A DNA stretch of 64,000 bases, from positions 212,086 through 276,085 of the forward strand of contig NZ_VILB01000014.1 in the NCBI RefSeq assembly GCF_009712035.1, read 5' to 3'. Under the pieces are notes generated by a model. The model had not been told where the DNA came from. It searched no databases and saw nothing but the letters and a program-made list of their open reading frames with translations. How positions within the stretch are numbered: the first letter of the stretch is position 1; each line of letters begins with the position of its first letter. The translations under genes were made by a program, and so were the position numbers. This document shows positions 1 through 8,980 of the stretch, in pieces. The DNA is from Anabaena sp. UHCC 0187. Its GTDB lineage: Bacteria > Cyanobacteriota > Cyanobacteriia > Cyanobacteriales > Nostocaceae.

Positions 1-2529
1 CTGGCACAGGATCCTTTAGTAGCCGTCTTTGTCGGCTTAATTGCAGCTATTGGCTTTCTGATTACTCGCTCCAAAGAAACGATTAAATTAGGGGTATTAG
101 TGATATTTCCCCTGCTGGTGGGTATTATCCATTCCCAGGATTTAACCAGAATCATCGCTGCTTTTGGCTTATCGGGGTTAATTTACTGGATTTATAACCA
201 AATTCCTGATGATCTCAACCTCCCAGTCCAGGAAGCAGATCCAGAATCTCAACCGATGATGCAATACCTCAGCAGTGAGGATAGAATCATCACCCTAGAT
301 GATGACTTAGATGGGGAAATAGTGGGAGCTAAATCTGCGACATTATCGCAAATTAAACGTTGGGGTTATGCAGTTCCTAAAGGTTGGGTAATAGCTCCCT
401 ATGATGATCCCAAGCATTTAATTGAATTTTTGCAACCATCACCACTGTCACCCTTAGTAGTGCGTTCCTCTGCCATTGGGGAAGACTCGCAACAAGCCTC
501 AGCGGCGGGACAGTATGAAACAATTTTAAATGTCACCAATAAGGCAGAACTCCGGCAAGCGATCGCTCAAGTCCAAGCCTCCTATAATCATCCCAGTGCC
601 GTTGAATATCGCCGTCGTAGCAGTTCAGACGATGCAGCAATGGGGGTACTCATTCAACCACAAGTGCAAAGCGTATTTTCTGGCGTAGCCTTTAGCCGAG
701 ATCCGATTTCCCAACAAGGTGAAGCCGTTGTTATTGAAGCTGTCGCTGGTAGTCCCACTCAAATCGTATCGGGAAAAGTGACACCAGAACAATATCGAGT
801 CGTGGTTGCTGATAATGAAAAATTATCTTGTTTGCAATTTGAAGGAAATGGCAAAGTTCCCGAAGCATTAATTAAACAAGTCGCATACTTAGCTCGTCGG
901 TTAGAAAGACGTTATTTAGGCGTTCCCCAAGATATTGAATGGAGTTATGATGGTCAAAACCTGTGGGTATTACAAGCCAGACCTATCACTACACTTTTAC
1001 CCTTATGGACAAGGAAAATCGCCGCTGAGGTCATTCCTGGAGTTATTCACCCCTTAACTTGGTCTATTAATTCCCCTTTAACCTGTGGTGTGTGGGGAGA
1101 AATTTTTAGTATCGTTCTCGGTGAACGCGCTCAAGGTTTAGATTTTGCCAAAACAGCAACACTACATTATTCTAGAGCCTACTTTAATGCTTCCTTATTG
1201 GGAGAAATCTTTTTGGCCATGGGATTACCCCCAGAAAGTTTGGAATTTCTGACTAGAGGCGCAAGCATGAGTAAACCTGCTCTAGATTCTACCTTAGCTA
1301 ATTTACCAGGACTAACAAAGTTACTCAAGCGGGAATTTGATTTAGACAAAGATTTTAAATCGGATTATCGCCAAGTTTTCATTCCGGGATTAACCCAATT
1401 ATCAAATGTTGTCATTGCCGAATTATCATTAGATCAGTTATTAACCAGAATAGATTTAATTCTCGACTTACTCCACAGGGGTACTTATTACAGTATCTTA
1501 GCCCCCTTGAGTGCAGCTATCCGCCAATCGGTTTTGGGGGCAAAGGAAGAGAAAATTGATCACAGTGTCACCCCAGAAATAGCATCTTTAAGAGCTATGC
1601 GTCTTCTGGCTGCGGATGCTAGACAAATCTTAATAGATGGCAACTATGAGTTTAAACCAGAACAAATATTTGCACAATTGGCACAAACGAGCGAAGGACA
1701 AAGGATTTTAGCTGAAATTGACGAATTGATTGAGGATTATGGCTATTTGAGTGAAGTAGGTACAGATATTTCCGTTCCCACTTGGCGCGAAAATCCCCAA
1801 ATAGTTAGACAATTGTTTATGCAGTTGATCCAAGCCCCCGAACTGCCAAATTCAGATGATTCCCGTCCCGAACAGGCAAATTTAGTCCAAAAAAGAGTTG
1901 ATCTTAAAGGACGGGTAACGGAAGTTTATTCCCGCTTGTTAGCTGAATTACGCTGGACATTTTTAGCTTTAGAAGAAATTTGGCTTGAGTCTAGGGTATT
2001 AACACAATTAGGAGATATCTTCTTTCTGGAGTTAGATGAAATTCGCCATTTAGTGATTGATCCAGATGTAGCTTTTAGACATCACTTGTTAGAATTAGTC
2101 GCAAACAGGCGATCTCAATTTCTCCAAGATAGCCAAATTACCCAAATTCCCGCCGTAGTTTACGGTTATAATCCTCCTCACCCCATTGCTTCTGTCATTG
2201 ATCCCTCTGACAACATTTTATTAGGTATTCCTGCCAGTCAAGGGCAAATCCAAGGACGGGTAAAAGTATTGCGAACTTTGCAAGAAGCCCATGATATTGA
2301 TAAAAATACCATCCTCGTTGTTCCTTACACAGATTCCGGTTGGGCCCCTATCCTAGTGCAAGCTGGGGGATTAATTGCCGAAGCTGGTGGTAAACTTTCC
2401 CACGGGGCAATTATCGCCCGTGAATACGGTATTCCTGCTGTTATGGATGTGCGGGGTGCTACATATCTGCTTCAGGATGGTCAGCAAGTGCGAATTGATG
2501 GATATAAGGGGACGGTGGAAATACAATAG
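1..2529 (+). CDS. PlsY-like membrane domain fused to PEP synthase/PPDK-like protein (5' partial)
   Basis: The frame is open from base 1, so the gene starts before the window; an internal ATG at 100 is not the true start. The first ~70 visible residues are hydrophobic and match, from memory, the end of the glycerol-3-phosphate acyltransferase (PlsY) domain that many Nostocales proteins carry ahead of a PEP-utilising enzyme. Then comes an ATP-grasp PPDK N-terminal domain (IGEDSQQASAAGQYETILNV, GVAFSRDP, QDIEWSYDGQNLWVLQARPI), a long linker, and a C-terminal mobile phosphohistidine domain with the catalytic-type motif GGKLSHGAIIAREYGIPAVM. PPDK/PEP synthases move phosphate between ATP and pyruvate/PEP through that His. 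I see no PEP/pyruvate TIM-barrel domain, so the product may phosphorylate another substrate. The fusion and the phosphotransfer domains are clear; the substrate is unknown. Confidence 0.75.
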   Translation: MAQDPLVAVFVGLIAAIGFLITRSKETIKLGVLVIFPLLVGIIHSQDLTRIIAAFGLSGLIYWIYNQIPDDLNLPVQEADPESQPMMQYLSSEDRIITLDDDLDGEIVGAKSATLSQIKRWGYAVPKGWVIAPYDDPKHLIEFLQPSPLSPLVVRSSAIGEDSQQASAAGQYETILNVTNKAELRQAIAQVQASYNHPSAVEYRRRSSSDDAAMGVLIQPQVQSVFSGVAFSRDPISQQGEAVVIEAVAGSPTQIVSGKVTPEQYRVVVADNEKLSCLQFEGNGKVPEALIKQVAYLARRLERRYLGVPQDIEWSYDGQNLWVLQARPITTLLPLWTRKIAAEVIPGVIHPLTWSINSPLTCGVWGEIFSIVLGERAQGLDFAKTATLHYSRAYFNASLLGEIFLAMGLPPESLEFLTRGASMSKPALDSTLANLPGLTKLLKREFDLDKDFKSDYRQVFIPGLTQLSNVVIAELSLDQLLTRIDLILDLLHRGTYYSILAPLSAAIRQSVLGAKEEKIDHSVTPEIASLRAMRLLAADARQILIDGNYEFKPEQIFAQLAQTSEGQRILAEIDELIEDYGYLSEVGTDISVPTWRENPQIVRQLFMQLIQAPELPNSDDSRPEQANLVQKRVDLKGRVTEVYSRLLAELRWTFLALEEIWLESRVLTQLGDIFFLELDEIRHLVIDPDVAFRHHLLELVANRRSQFLQDSQITQIPAVVYGYNPPHPIASVIDPSDNILLGIPASQGQIQGRVKVLRTLQEAHDIDKNTILVVPYTDSGWAPILVQAGGLIAEAGGKLSHGAIIAREYGIPAVMDVRGATYLLQDGQQVRIDGYKGTVEIQ

Positions 2530-2590
2530 ACATTTGATAGAAATTAAATATGCGTTTTCTAGAACCCTTGTAGAAACTTTCATGGGTAGT

Positions 2591-2631
2591 GATTCTCGAC
2601 TCTACATTCTTTTTCAGAGATGTCGAGAATC
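2591..2631. repeat. Hairpin downstream of the PEP-synthase-like gene
   Basis: GATTCTCGAC at 2591-2600 pairs perfectly with GTCGAGAATC at 2622-2631, with a further CTCT/AGAG pairing possible inside. There is no T-run directly after it, so it is a weak terminator candidate, or one of the many intergenic palindromes of this genome. Confidence 0.5.
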
Positions 2632-2682
2632 ATCAAAAATTCGCACTTAAAGGTTAAAATTTAGTGACACTAACCTAACCCC

Positions 2683-2760
2683 CCTTCCCTACGAGGGAAT
2701 GGGGGAACAAGAATCTTCTGACTCCCCTCTCCTTGTAGGAGAGGGGTTGGGGGAGAGGTC
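2683..2760. repeat. Dispersed CCCC-TTCC/GGGG palindromic repeat
   Basis: Two nested inverted repeats lie here: CCCCTTCCCTACGAGGGAATGGGG, then CCCCTCTCCTTGTAGGAGAGGGG with a GTTGGGGGAGAGG tail. This CCCC-TCTCC...GGAGAGGGG pattern is a common intergenic repeat of Nostoc-type genomes (recognised from memory). The second half provides the first codons of the reading frame at 2699. Confidence 0.7.
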
Positions 2761-3190
2761 AATCGAATCCTGGTTAAATACCCACCAAATAAATGAAGCA
2801 GAATTTATTACTAACTTAACCAACCGCAGCGAAAATAATTTTATGTACATCAGCCAAATCTTAGCTGCTATTACTAATAATTTTTATCCCCAACCTTCCC
2901 AAATAGAAACATCATTTCCACCACCATTAGAAACCTATTACCAACAACATTTAGAAAAAATGCTGGGTTCTCAACATCAAGATTTTCCCCTAGCAGTGTT
3001 GCAAGTTTTATCCCAGACAACACAACCCATATCAGTTACAGATATTGCCAACTTCCTAAATACTGATGAATATGATGTTGAAGAAGTTTTAGAAAATTGG
3101 GTAGAATTTTTAATCCAAGAAAATAGATCAGAAAATATTTACTACAGCTTCTATCATTTTAGTTTCCGTGATTTCATTAACAAAATATAG
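2699..3190 (+). pseudogene. C-terminal remnant of a NACHT/AAA-type signalling ATPase
   Basis: The 163-residue frame begins inside the dispersed repeat (residues ~1-18 are repeat-derived), so its apparent start is an accident. The remainder resembles the helical, winged-helix part that follows the nucleotide-binding domain in cyanobacterial NACHT/WD40 ATPases: NFMYISQILAAITNN, FPPPLETYYQQHLEKMLG, then a DNA-binding-like stretch (VLQVLSQTTQPISVTDIANF) and YSFYHFSFRDFI. No Walker A or B motif and no WD40 repeats are present, and no matching upstream part is visible. I read it as a decayed fragment cut off at its 5' side by the repeat. A small expressed protein cannot be excluded. Confidence 0.55.
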
Positions 3191-3329
3191 AACTCAAACC
3201 CATCCCATAGAGAGATGATCCATACCAGCATTTGCAATAAATTATAACCGTATGCGCTTAAATAACATCCATCTTAAATCCCCTCGTCGCTTGTGGGGAA
3301 GGTAGGGTTTTTGTATTTAAATCTAGTAG

Positions 3330-3355
3330 GTTGGGTTGACGTTAGTAAACCCAAC
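3330..3355. repeat. GTTGGGTT...AACCCAAC palindrome
   Basis: GTTGGGTT (3330-3337) and AACCCAAC (3348-3355) form an 8-bp stem with a 10-base loop. It belongs to a repeat class widespread between genes in Nostocales (from memory). It sits ~60 bases ahead of the ABC transporter operon. Confidence 0.55.
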
Positions 3356-3415
3356 ATTTACGGACTCTTAACCGAACAGCATTGACATCAATTCTGAATT
3401 CATCTCAATTAAACT

Positions 3416-4666
3416 GTGAGAAAAAAGCGATTATTTAACTTTTTAGGATTGGTAATAATAATAGCGATCGCTATTATTAGTTATCACAATTGGCTATTAC
3501 CAAAACCACCCCCATTCATTACCGTAAAACTCAGCGGTTGGACAGGTAATCCCCTAGAACAAAAACTTTTAAAACAGGTAATTCAAGACTTTGAAAAGCA
3601 GCATCCCCAGATCAAAGTCAAATATGAAGCGATTTCTGATCAATATATGGATGTAATTAAAACCCGCTTAGTAGGAGAAGCCGCACCAGATGTATTTTAC
3701 CTCGACGCACTCGAAGCTCCTTTCTTAATGGGTCAGAACGTCCTAGAACCCCTTGATAAATACATTGACCCCAAATTTGATCTCACAGATATAGAACCCA
3801 ACTTGCTCAAGAATTTTACCTACCAAAATCGTATTTATGGTTTACCTAAAGACTATTCCACACTGGCTCTATTTTATAACAAACAAGCATTTAATCAAGT
3901 AGGTTTAACCAGTCCTCCCACCACCTGGGAACAACTCCGCAGCTATTCAAAACAATTAACAGGCAAACTGAATAAATATGGCTTTGGAGAAATTCCTGAA
4001 TTAGCCCGTCAGGCATACAAAATTACCGCTTTTGGTGGAGAAATTGTTGATAACAATGGTTTTGCTACCTTTGCTAATAATCCAGGTTTGCAAGGTTTAG
4101 AATTAGTAATTAACCAATATCAAAAAGACCGTTCTTCCGCCCAAAAATCTGATGTCGGCACAAATTCCGGGAGTGAAATGTTTGGACAAAATAAAGTAGC
4201 AATGGTAATTGAAGGTAATTGGGCAATTCCCTATCGGCAAGAAACCTTTCCCAAACTAGAATTTGCCACAGCAGAAATACCAAAAATTAATCATCAGAAA
4301 TCTACAATGGTTTTTACTGTTGCCTATGTCATGAATAAACAAGCACCCCATAAAACCGCAGCCTGGGAACTCATTTCTTTCCTAACAGGTAAAGAAGGCA
4401 TGAAAAAATGGACAAGTACAGGATTTGCCTTACCAGCCCGTAAATCAGTAGCACAACAGTTAGGTTATGATCAAGACCCTCTGAGATCATCATTAGTAGC
4501 AGGAATTGATTATGCTACACCCTGGCAAATAGGCAAGTATCCCGCCACAATTATCAACAATTTTGATAATCAATTTATTAGTGTTTTGCTAGGACAACAA
4601 CCATTAAAACAGGCAATGTTAAAGGCACAAAACGCAGCAAATCAGCAAATTAAGGCAGATATGTAG
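3416..4666 (+). CDS. Sugar ABC transporter, extracellular solute-binding protein
   Basis: 416 residues, GTG start. An N-terminal hydrophobic segment (LGLVIIIAIAIISYHNW) after MRKKRLFNF acts as signal/anchor; there is no lipobox Cys at the usual place. The rest is a family-1 (maltose/glycerol-phosphate type) binding protein: KLLKQVIQDFEKQHPQIKVK, APDVFYLDALEAPFL, YGLPKDYSTLALFYNKQAF, PPTTWEQL, VAMVIEGNWAIP. It would capture an oligosaccharide or polyol in the periplasm and hand it to the two permeases that follow. Its stop codon and the next start share one base, so the three genes are one operon. The exact substrate cannot be read from the sequence. Confidence 0.9.
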   Translation: MRKKRLFNFLGLVIIIAIAIISYHNWLLPKPPPFITVKLSGWTGNPLEQKLLKQVIQDFEKQHPQIKVKYEAISDQYMDVIKTRLVGEAAPDVFYLDALEAPFLMGQNVLEPLDKYIDPKFDLTDIEPNLLKNFTYQNRIYGLPKDYSTLALFYNKQAFNQVGLTSPPTTWEQLRSYSKQLTGKLNKYGFGEIPELARQAYKITAFGGEIVDNNGFATFANNPGLQGLELVINQYQKDRSSAQKSDVGTNSGSEMFGQNKVAMVIEGNWAIPYRQETFPKLEFATAEIPKINHQKSTMVFTVAYVMNKQAPHKTAAWELISFLTGKEGMKKWTSTGFALPARKSVAQQLGYDQDPLRSSLVAGIDYATPWQIGKYPATIINNFDNQFISVLLGQQPLKQAMLKAQNAANQQIKADM

Positions 4667-5553
4667 TGTTTACTATTAGCCGACAAATCAGAGAAAATTT
4701 TACAGCTTATCTATTCATAACTCCCAGCATTTTAGTTTTAGGCATATTTGTAATTTTGCCTATTCTCTATGCGGTATTTCTTTCCTTACACAAAGTGCAA
4801 ATGTTAGGAGGTATTGATTACCGGTTTTCCGGCTTGGGTAATTTCCAAAGATTGCTAACAGATGAAAGAGTGGGAATTGCTTTAAAAAATACCGCCGAAT
4901 ATGTAGCTATTGTTGTTCCCACCCAAACTATTTTGGCTTTAGGTTTAGCTGTAACACTCAATTCTGGCATTCGTGGCAAAAATTGGTGGCGGATTCTTTA
5001 CTTTTTACCAACAGTCACATCTTCAGCAGTTTTGACCCTAATTTTTATGTGGATTTATAACACAAATGGACTATTAAATAATTTTTTAGCTTGGCTAAAC
5101 CTGCCTATTTATAATTGGTTGGGAGATCCATCTGTTGCCCTGAAAGGGATTATGATCATGAATATTTGGTCAACAGCACCATTTTTTATGGTGATTTATT
5201 TAGCAGCTTTACAAGATATCCCCAAAACTCTTTATGAAGCAGCAGAACTTGACGGTGCTAATAGTTGGCAACAGTTTATTTATATTACTTTGCCCTTATT
5301 GCAACCTGTGACTTTCTTTGTCATGGCTATGGGAATAATTGGGACTTTTCAATTATTTGATCAGTCTTATATATTTTCTGGAGGAACTGGTGGCCCAAAT
5401 AACGCTACTCTCACCTTAGTTCTGCTAATTTATCAAACCGTATTTCGGAATTTACAAATGGGATATGGTGCAGCAATCGCTTTTTTACTAGCATTTGTAA
5501 TTATTATCCTCACATTAATTCAGAGGCAATTTTTCGGAGGTTATAAAATTTGA
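4666..5553 (+). CDS. Sugar ABC transporter permease (MalF/UgpA-type)
   Basis: 295 residues, GTG start overlapping the upstream TAG by one base. Six hydrophobic segments fit a binding-protein-dependent inner-membrane permease. The cytoplasmic EAA loop that docks the ATPase is clear: EAAELDGANSWQQFIYITLP. The N-terminal segment (FTAYLFITPSILVLGIFVILP) is typical of MalF/UgpA-type partners. It forms a heterodimer with the next gene product. No ATPase gene is nearby, so it presumably uses a shared ATPase encoded elsewhere. Confidence 0.92.
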   Translation: MFTISRQIRENFTAYLFITPSILVLGIFVILPILYAVFLSLHKVQMLGGIDYRFSGLGNFQRLLTDERVGIALKNTAEYVAIVVPTQTILALGLAVTLNSGIRGKNWWRILYFLPTVTSSAVLTLIFMWIYNTNGLLNNFLAWLNLPIYNWLGDPSVALKGIMIMNIWSTAPFFMVIYLAALQDIPKTLYEAAELDGANSWQQFIYITLPLLQPVTFFVMAMGIIGTFQLFDQSYIFSGGTGGPNNATLTLVLLIYQTVFRNLQMGYGAAIAFLLAFVIIILTLIQRQFFGGYKI

Positions 5554-6386
5554 ATAAAATCTTGGGTAGTTTCTGGTTAAAAGTTCTGTTATATATCTTT
5601 CTCACCGTTTATGGAATTATTACCGTAATTCCTTTTCTTTGGGCATTTTCTGCATCATTTAAGCCTCTATCCGAGATTATTAGCGGTGAGTTTAATTTTA
5701 TCCCCAAACATTTTACCCTCGATAATTACAAACAAATATTTCTGCAAGAACCTCTATTTTGGCGGTGGTTATTTAATAGTGTGATTATTGGCGTTACTGT
5801 GACGATTTTAAACTTGCTATTTAACTCAATGGCAGGTTATGCCCTAGCAAGATTGCGCTTTCAGGGTAAACAGTTCTGGTTTTTCCTGATTTTGACCGTG
5901 TTAGTAGTGCCGGCGCAAATTACCCTAATTCCCACATTTTTAATTTTAAAAGCCATAGGTTGGCTAAATTCATACCCAGGGATGATTGTTCCCAGTATGG
6001 TGAATGCTACTTTCATTTTTATGATGCGACAGTTTTTTGTCAATTTCCCTAGAGAACTGGAAGAAGCTGGGCAACTAGATGGTTTAAATGCCTGGGGAAT
6101 TTTTATATATATAGTATTGCCTCTAGCCAAACCAGCATTAGCCGCACAAGCTGTTTTTGTCTTTATGGGTAGTTGGAATAATTTTTTACTACCTGTAGTG
6201 ATTCTCTTTGACCCGGAAATGTTTACCTTACCGTTAGGACTAAATACCTTTAAAGGTCAATATATCAGCTATTGGAACTACATTATGGCAGCTTCAATGG
6301 TGTTTACTCTACCAGGTTTAGCTATTTATGCTTTCTTTAACCGCTACTTAATTCAAGGTGTTACCTTTACAGGTGGTAAGGGTTGA
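5550..6386 (+). CDS. Sugar ABC transporter permease (MalG/UgpE-type)
   Basis: 278 residues. The TTG start at 5550 overlaps the preceding stop by four bases, showing translational coupling; no better start exists nearby. It has the MalG/UgpE pattern: N-terminal helix (VLLYIFLTVYGIITVIPFLW), AFSASFKPLSEI, and the EAA-type loop EEAGQLDGLNAWGIFIYIVL. It is the last gene of the cluster; downstream is a 706-base gap rather than an ATPase gene. Confidence 0.92.
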   Translation: MNKILGSFWLKVLLYIFLTVYGIITVIPFLWAFSASFKPLSEIISGEFNFIPKHFTLDNYKQIFLQEPLFWRWLFNSVIIGVTVTILNLLFNSMAGYALARLRFQGKQFWFFLILTVLVVPAQITLIPTFLILKAIGWLNSYPGMIVPSMVNATFIFMMRQFFVNFPRELEEAGQLDGLNAWGIFIYIVLPLAKPALAAQAVFVFMGSWNNFLLPVVILFDPEMFTLPLGLNTFKGQYISYWNYIMAASMVFTLPGLAIYAFFNRYLIQGVTFTGGKG

Positions 6387-6777
6387 AAAGCAGCGACAGG
6401 GTTAAAAGTTTCCTGGTAATAAAAAATGCTGATCATCAGATTCATCTATGGATAAAGATTTCCTTCTATAGTTATCATCAAAGTTATCTATTACATATCC
6501 TTTTTGTGTGATTAACTAAACCTAAAACTACGTAAATCATGGTTCAGAATAATCATTATCATCAATTAAATAATATATATTAGAGACTTTCCACAAAATT
6601 AGTCCCAGACTATAAACTTTTACTTATATATCTAATCTAATATTTATTTAATAATTGCCTTGCCAAGTTGATCCATTTCCCAAAAAAACCTGTAAACTGA
6701 GTTTTAATTGGTTCAGAGATGGTTTCCCATCCCACTCAAAACCCAAAGTAATTAAACCTTGTCCCTATAGAGAAATC

Positions 6778-6810
6778 AGCTTTTTTATGAATAAAAAGGC
6801 TAATTTTTTA
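6778..6810 (+). terminator. Hairpin followed by T-rich tract
   Basis: AGCTTTTTTAT (6778-6788) pairs with ATAAAAAGGCT (6791-6801) apart from one G-T pair, with a very short loop, and is followed by a run of Ts. It lies ~400 bases after the ABC operon, so it may end a long 3' tail or an unannotated transcript. Confidence 0.4.
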
Positions 6811-7080
6811 TGGCATTAGCAAGAAAATCTGATTAAAGTTTTCGGCTTGTATCAGCAAAATTTAGCTAATACCAAGTATTTTTGCATACAAATAAGCTGG
6901 GTAGCTCAATTTTGGATTTTTACCCAAGATTATCACTGCCAAATTAACATGGTTGCATTATTGTTGACCAAGTAAATTTATTGACAGATGAAGACAGGTA
7001 TTGTGCTTAGGTTTACTTTCTTTAGCTCTTTAAATTTCATTTAGTTCATTTATTGTAATGCTCCCTATCAGAGGAGTCAC

Positions 7081-7087
7081 AAGGAGG
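7081..7087 (+). promoter_or_regulatory. Strong Shine-Dalgarno of sbtA
   Basis: AAGGAGG lies five bases before the GTG at 7093, a near-perfect ribosome binding site that supports this GTG as the start. Confidence 0.75.
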
Positions 7088-7092
7088 TATTC

Positions 7093-8205
7093 GTGGATTT
7101 TTTGTCCTTATTTGTCACGGACTTTATTGCCCAGTTGCAGTCCCCAACACTGGCATTTTTGATTGGTGGAATGATTATTGCTGCCCTTGGTAGCGAATTG
7201 GTAATTCCAGAGTCAATTTGTACGATCATCGTCTTCATGCTGCTCACCAAAATCGGTCTAACCGGTGGAATTGCGATCCGTAATTCCAACCTGACGGAGA
7301 TGGTGTTACCCATGATATTTGCCATCATGGTAGGGATTATTGTTGTCTTCATCGCCCGCTATACATTGGCCAAGCTGCCAAAGGTCAAAGTCGTCGATGC
7401 GATCGCTACTGGGGGGTTGTTTGGAGCCGTGAGTGGTTCTACCATGGCCGCCGGACTTACGGTACTGGAAGAACAAAAAATTCCATTTGAAGCATGGACT
7501 GGCGCACTCTATCCCTTTATGGATATCCCCGCGCTCGTAACTGCCATTGTGATAGCTAATATTTACCTCAACAAGAGGAAGCTTAAAGAAGCAGGCGAAT
7601 CTGTCATAGAGGAGTCTTTGAGTAAGCAGCCCGTTGCAGCGGGCGATTATCCCAGCACCCGGCAAGAGTATCTTAGCCAGCAGAAAGATCCTGCGGATAA
7701 TCGGGTCAAGATATGGCCGATCATCGAGGAAAGCCTCCGGGGTCCTGCCCTATCGGCAATGTTATTAGGTCTCGCTCTTGGCCTGTTCACCCGGCCGGAA
7801 AGTGTCTATAAAGGCTTCTATGATCCCGCCTTTCGCGGCTTGCTTTCGATCTTGATGCTGGTCATGGGGATGGAGGCTTGGTCAAGGATTGGCGAACTGC
7901 GTAAGGTAGCCCAATGGTATGTCGTGTATAGTGTGGTGGCACCGTTTCTGCATGGGTTGATCGCCTTTGGTTTCGGTATGATTGCCCACTACACCACGGG
8001 ATTTAGCATGGGCGGTGTCGTGGTACTGGCTGTCATCGCTTCCTCTAGTTCAGACATCTCCGGACCTCCTACATTGCGGGCTGGTATCCCTTCTGCCAAT
8101 CCATCGGCATACATAGGTGCGTCCACAGCCGTTGGTACGCCAATTGCAATCGGCGTGTGTATACCGTTCTTTATCGGGCTTGCCCAGTCCATAGGCGGAC
8201 GCTAA
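7093..8205 (+). CDS. sbtA: Sodium-dependent bicarbonate transporter SbtA
   Basis: 370 residues, GTG start behind a strong SD. It is a polytopic inner-membrane protein whose two halves share the SbtA fold: FLIGGMIIAALGSELVIPES, LFGAVSGSTMAAGLTVLEEQ, YPFMDIPALVTAIVIANIYL in the first half; VVLAVIASSSSDISGPPTLR and ASTAVGTPIAIGVCIPFFIG in the second. The cytoplasmic linker (about 175-210) is the known SbtB-contact region. SbtA imports HCO3- with Na+ at high affinity under low CO2. Base composition is unlike the neighbours: one hand-counted 60-base stretch (7741-7800) is 35/60 G+C, against 23/60 in bicA (10441-10500). sbtB follows in the same orientation. Confidence 0.96.
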   Translation: MDFLSLFVTDFIAQLQSPTLAFLIGGMIIAALGSELVIPESICTIIVFMLLTKIGLTGGIAIRNSNLTEMVLPMIFAIMVGIIVVFIARYTLAKLPKVKVVDAIATGGLFGAVSGSTMAAGLTVLEEQKIPFEAWTGALYPFMDIPALVTAIVIANIYLNKRKLKEAGESVIEESLSKQPVAAGDYPSTRQEYLSQQKDPADNRVKIWPIIEESLRGPALSAMLLGLALGLFTRPESVYKGFYDPAFRGLLSILMLVMGMEAWSRIGELRKVAQWYVVYSVVAPFLHGLIAFGFGMIAHYTTGFSMGGVVVLAVIASSSSDISGPPTLRAGIPSANPSAYIGASTAVGTPIAIGVCIPFFIGLAQSIGGR

Positions 8206-8768
<563 letters not shown>

Positions 8769-8787
8769 ATCGAAACAACGCAGACCT

Positions 8788-8819
8788 AAAAAGCCGGGGT
8801 ATGACCCCGGCTTTTTTTT
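8788..8819 (+). terminator. Rho-independent terminator of sbtAB
   Basis: AAAAAGCCGGGGT (8788-8800) pairs with ACCCCGGCTTTTT (8804-8816), with an ATG loop, and runs into eight Ts. It is the clearest intrinsic terminator in the window. Confidence 0.92.
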
Positions 8820-8923
8820 GGTGGTCGTTACTCAAAACGTTAGATGATCAGTTTTGACAATGGGACTAGAAGGATCAACGAGTTTTAAACCGGAAATAGA
8901 GGAAAAGTGGTAACTTTACCAAA

Positions 8924-8980
8924 GGCGTGGGAAGACAATATATCGGAGAAATCGGTAAAACAGATAATGGGATAGTCGTA
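8924..8980 (+). pseudogene. IS701-like transposase fragment
   Basis: Read in frame from 8924, the DNA encodes GVGRQYIGEIGKTDNGIVV. I recognise this as the motif that follows the first catalytic region in IS701-family DDE transposases. The frame has no continuation on either side, and the usual upstream DDTGFPKKG stretch is deleted apart from a possible trace just before 8924. It marks an old insertion beside the sbtAB unit. Confidence 0.6.

Larger units (their letters stand above)
6387..7092. other. Long intergenic leader ahead of sbtA
   Basis: No convincing gene. It holds a terminator-like hairpin at 6778-6801 and, close to sbtA, a TTGACA at 6981-6986 that could be a -35 box although no good -10 box follows at normal spacing. 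The last 140 bases are AT-rich and presumably hold the CO2-responsive promoter of sbtA. I could not recognise a specific CcmR/NdhR or CmpR operator. Confidence 0.5.

Noticed and set aside
7306-7665. 119-residue minus-strand frame inside sbtA
   Set aside because: It overlaps well-conserved SbtA coding sequence and has no SD or recognisable domain; high GC lengthens shadow frames.
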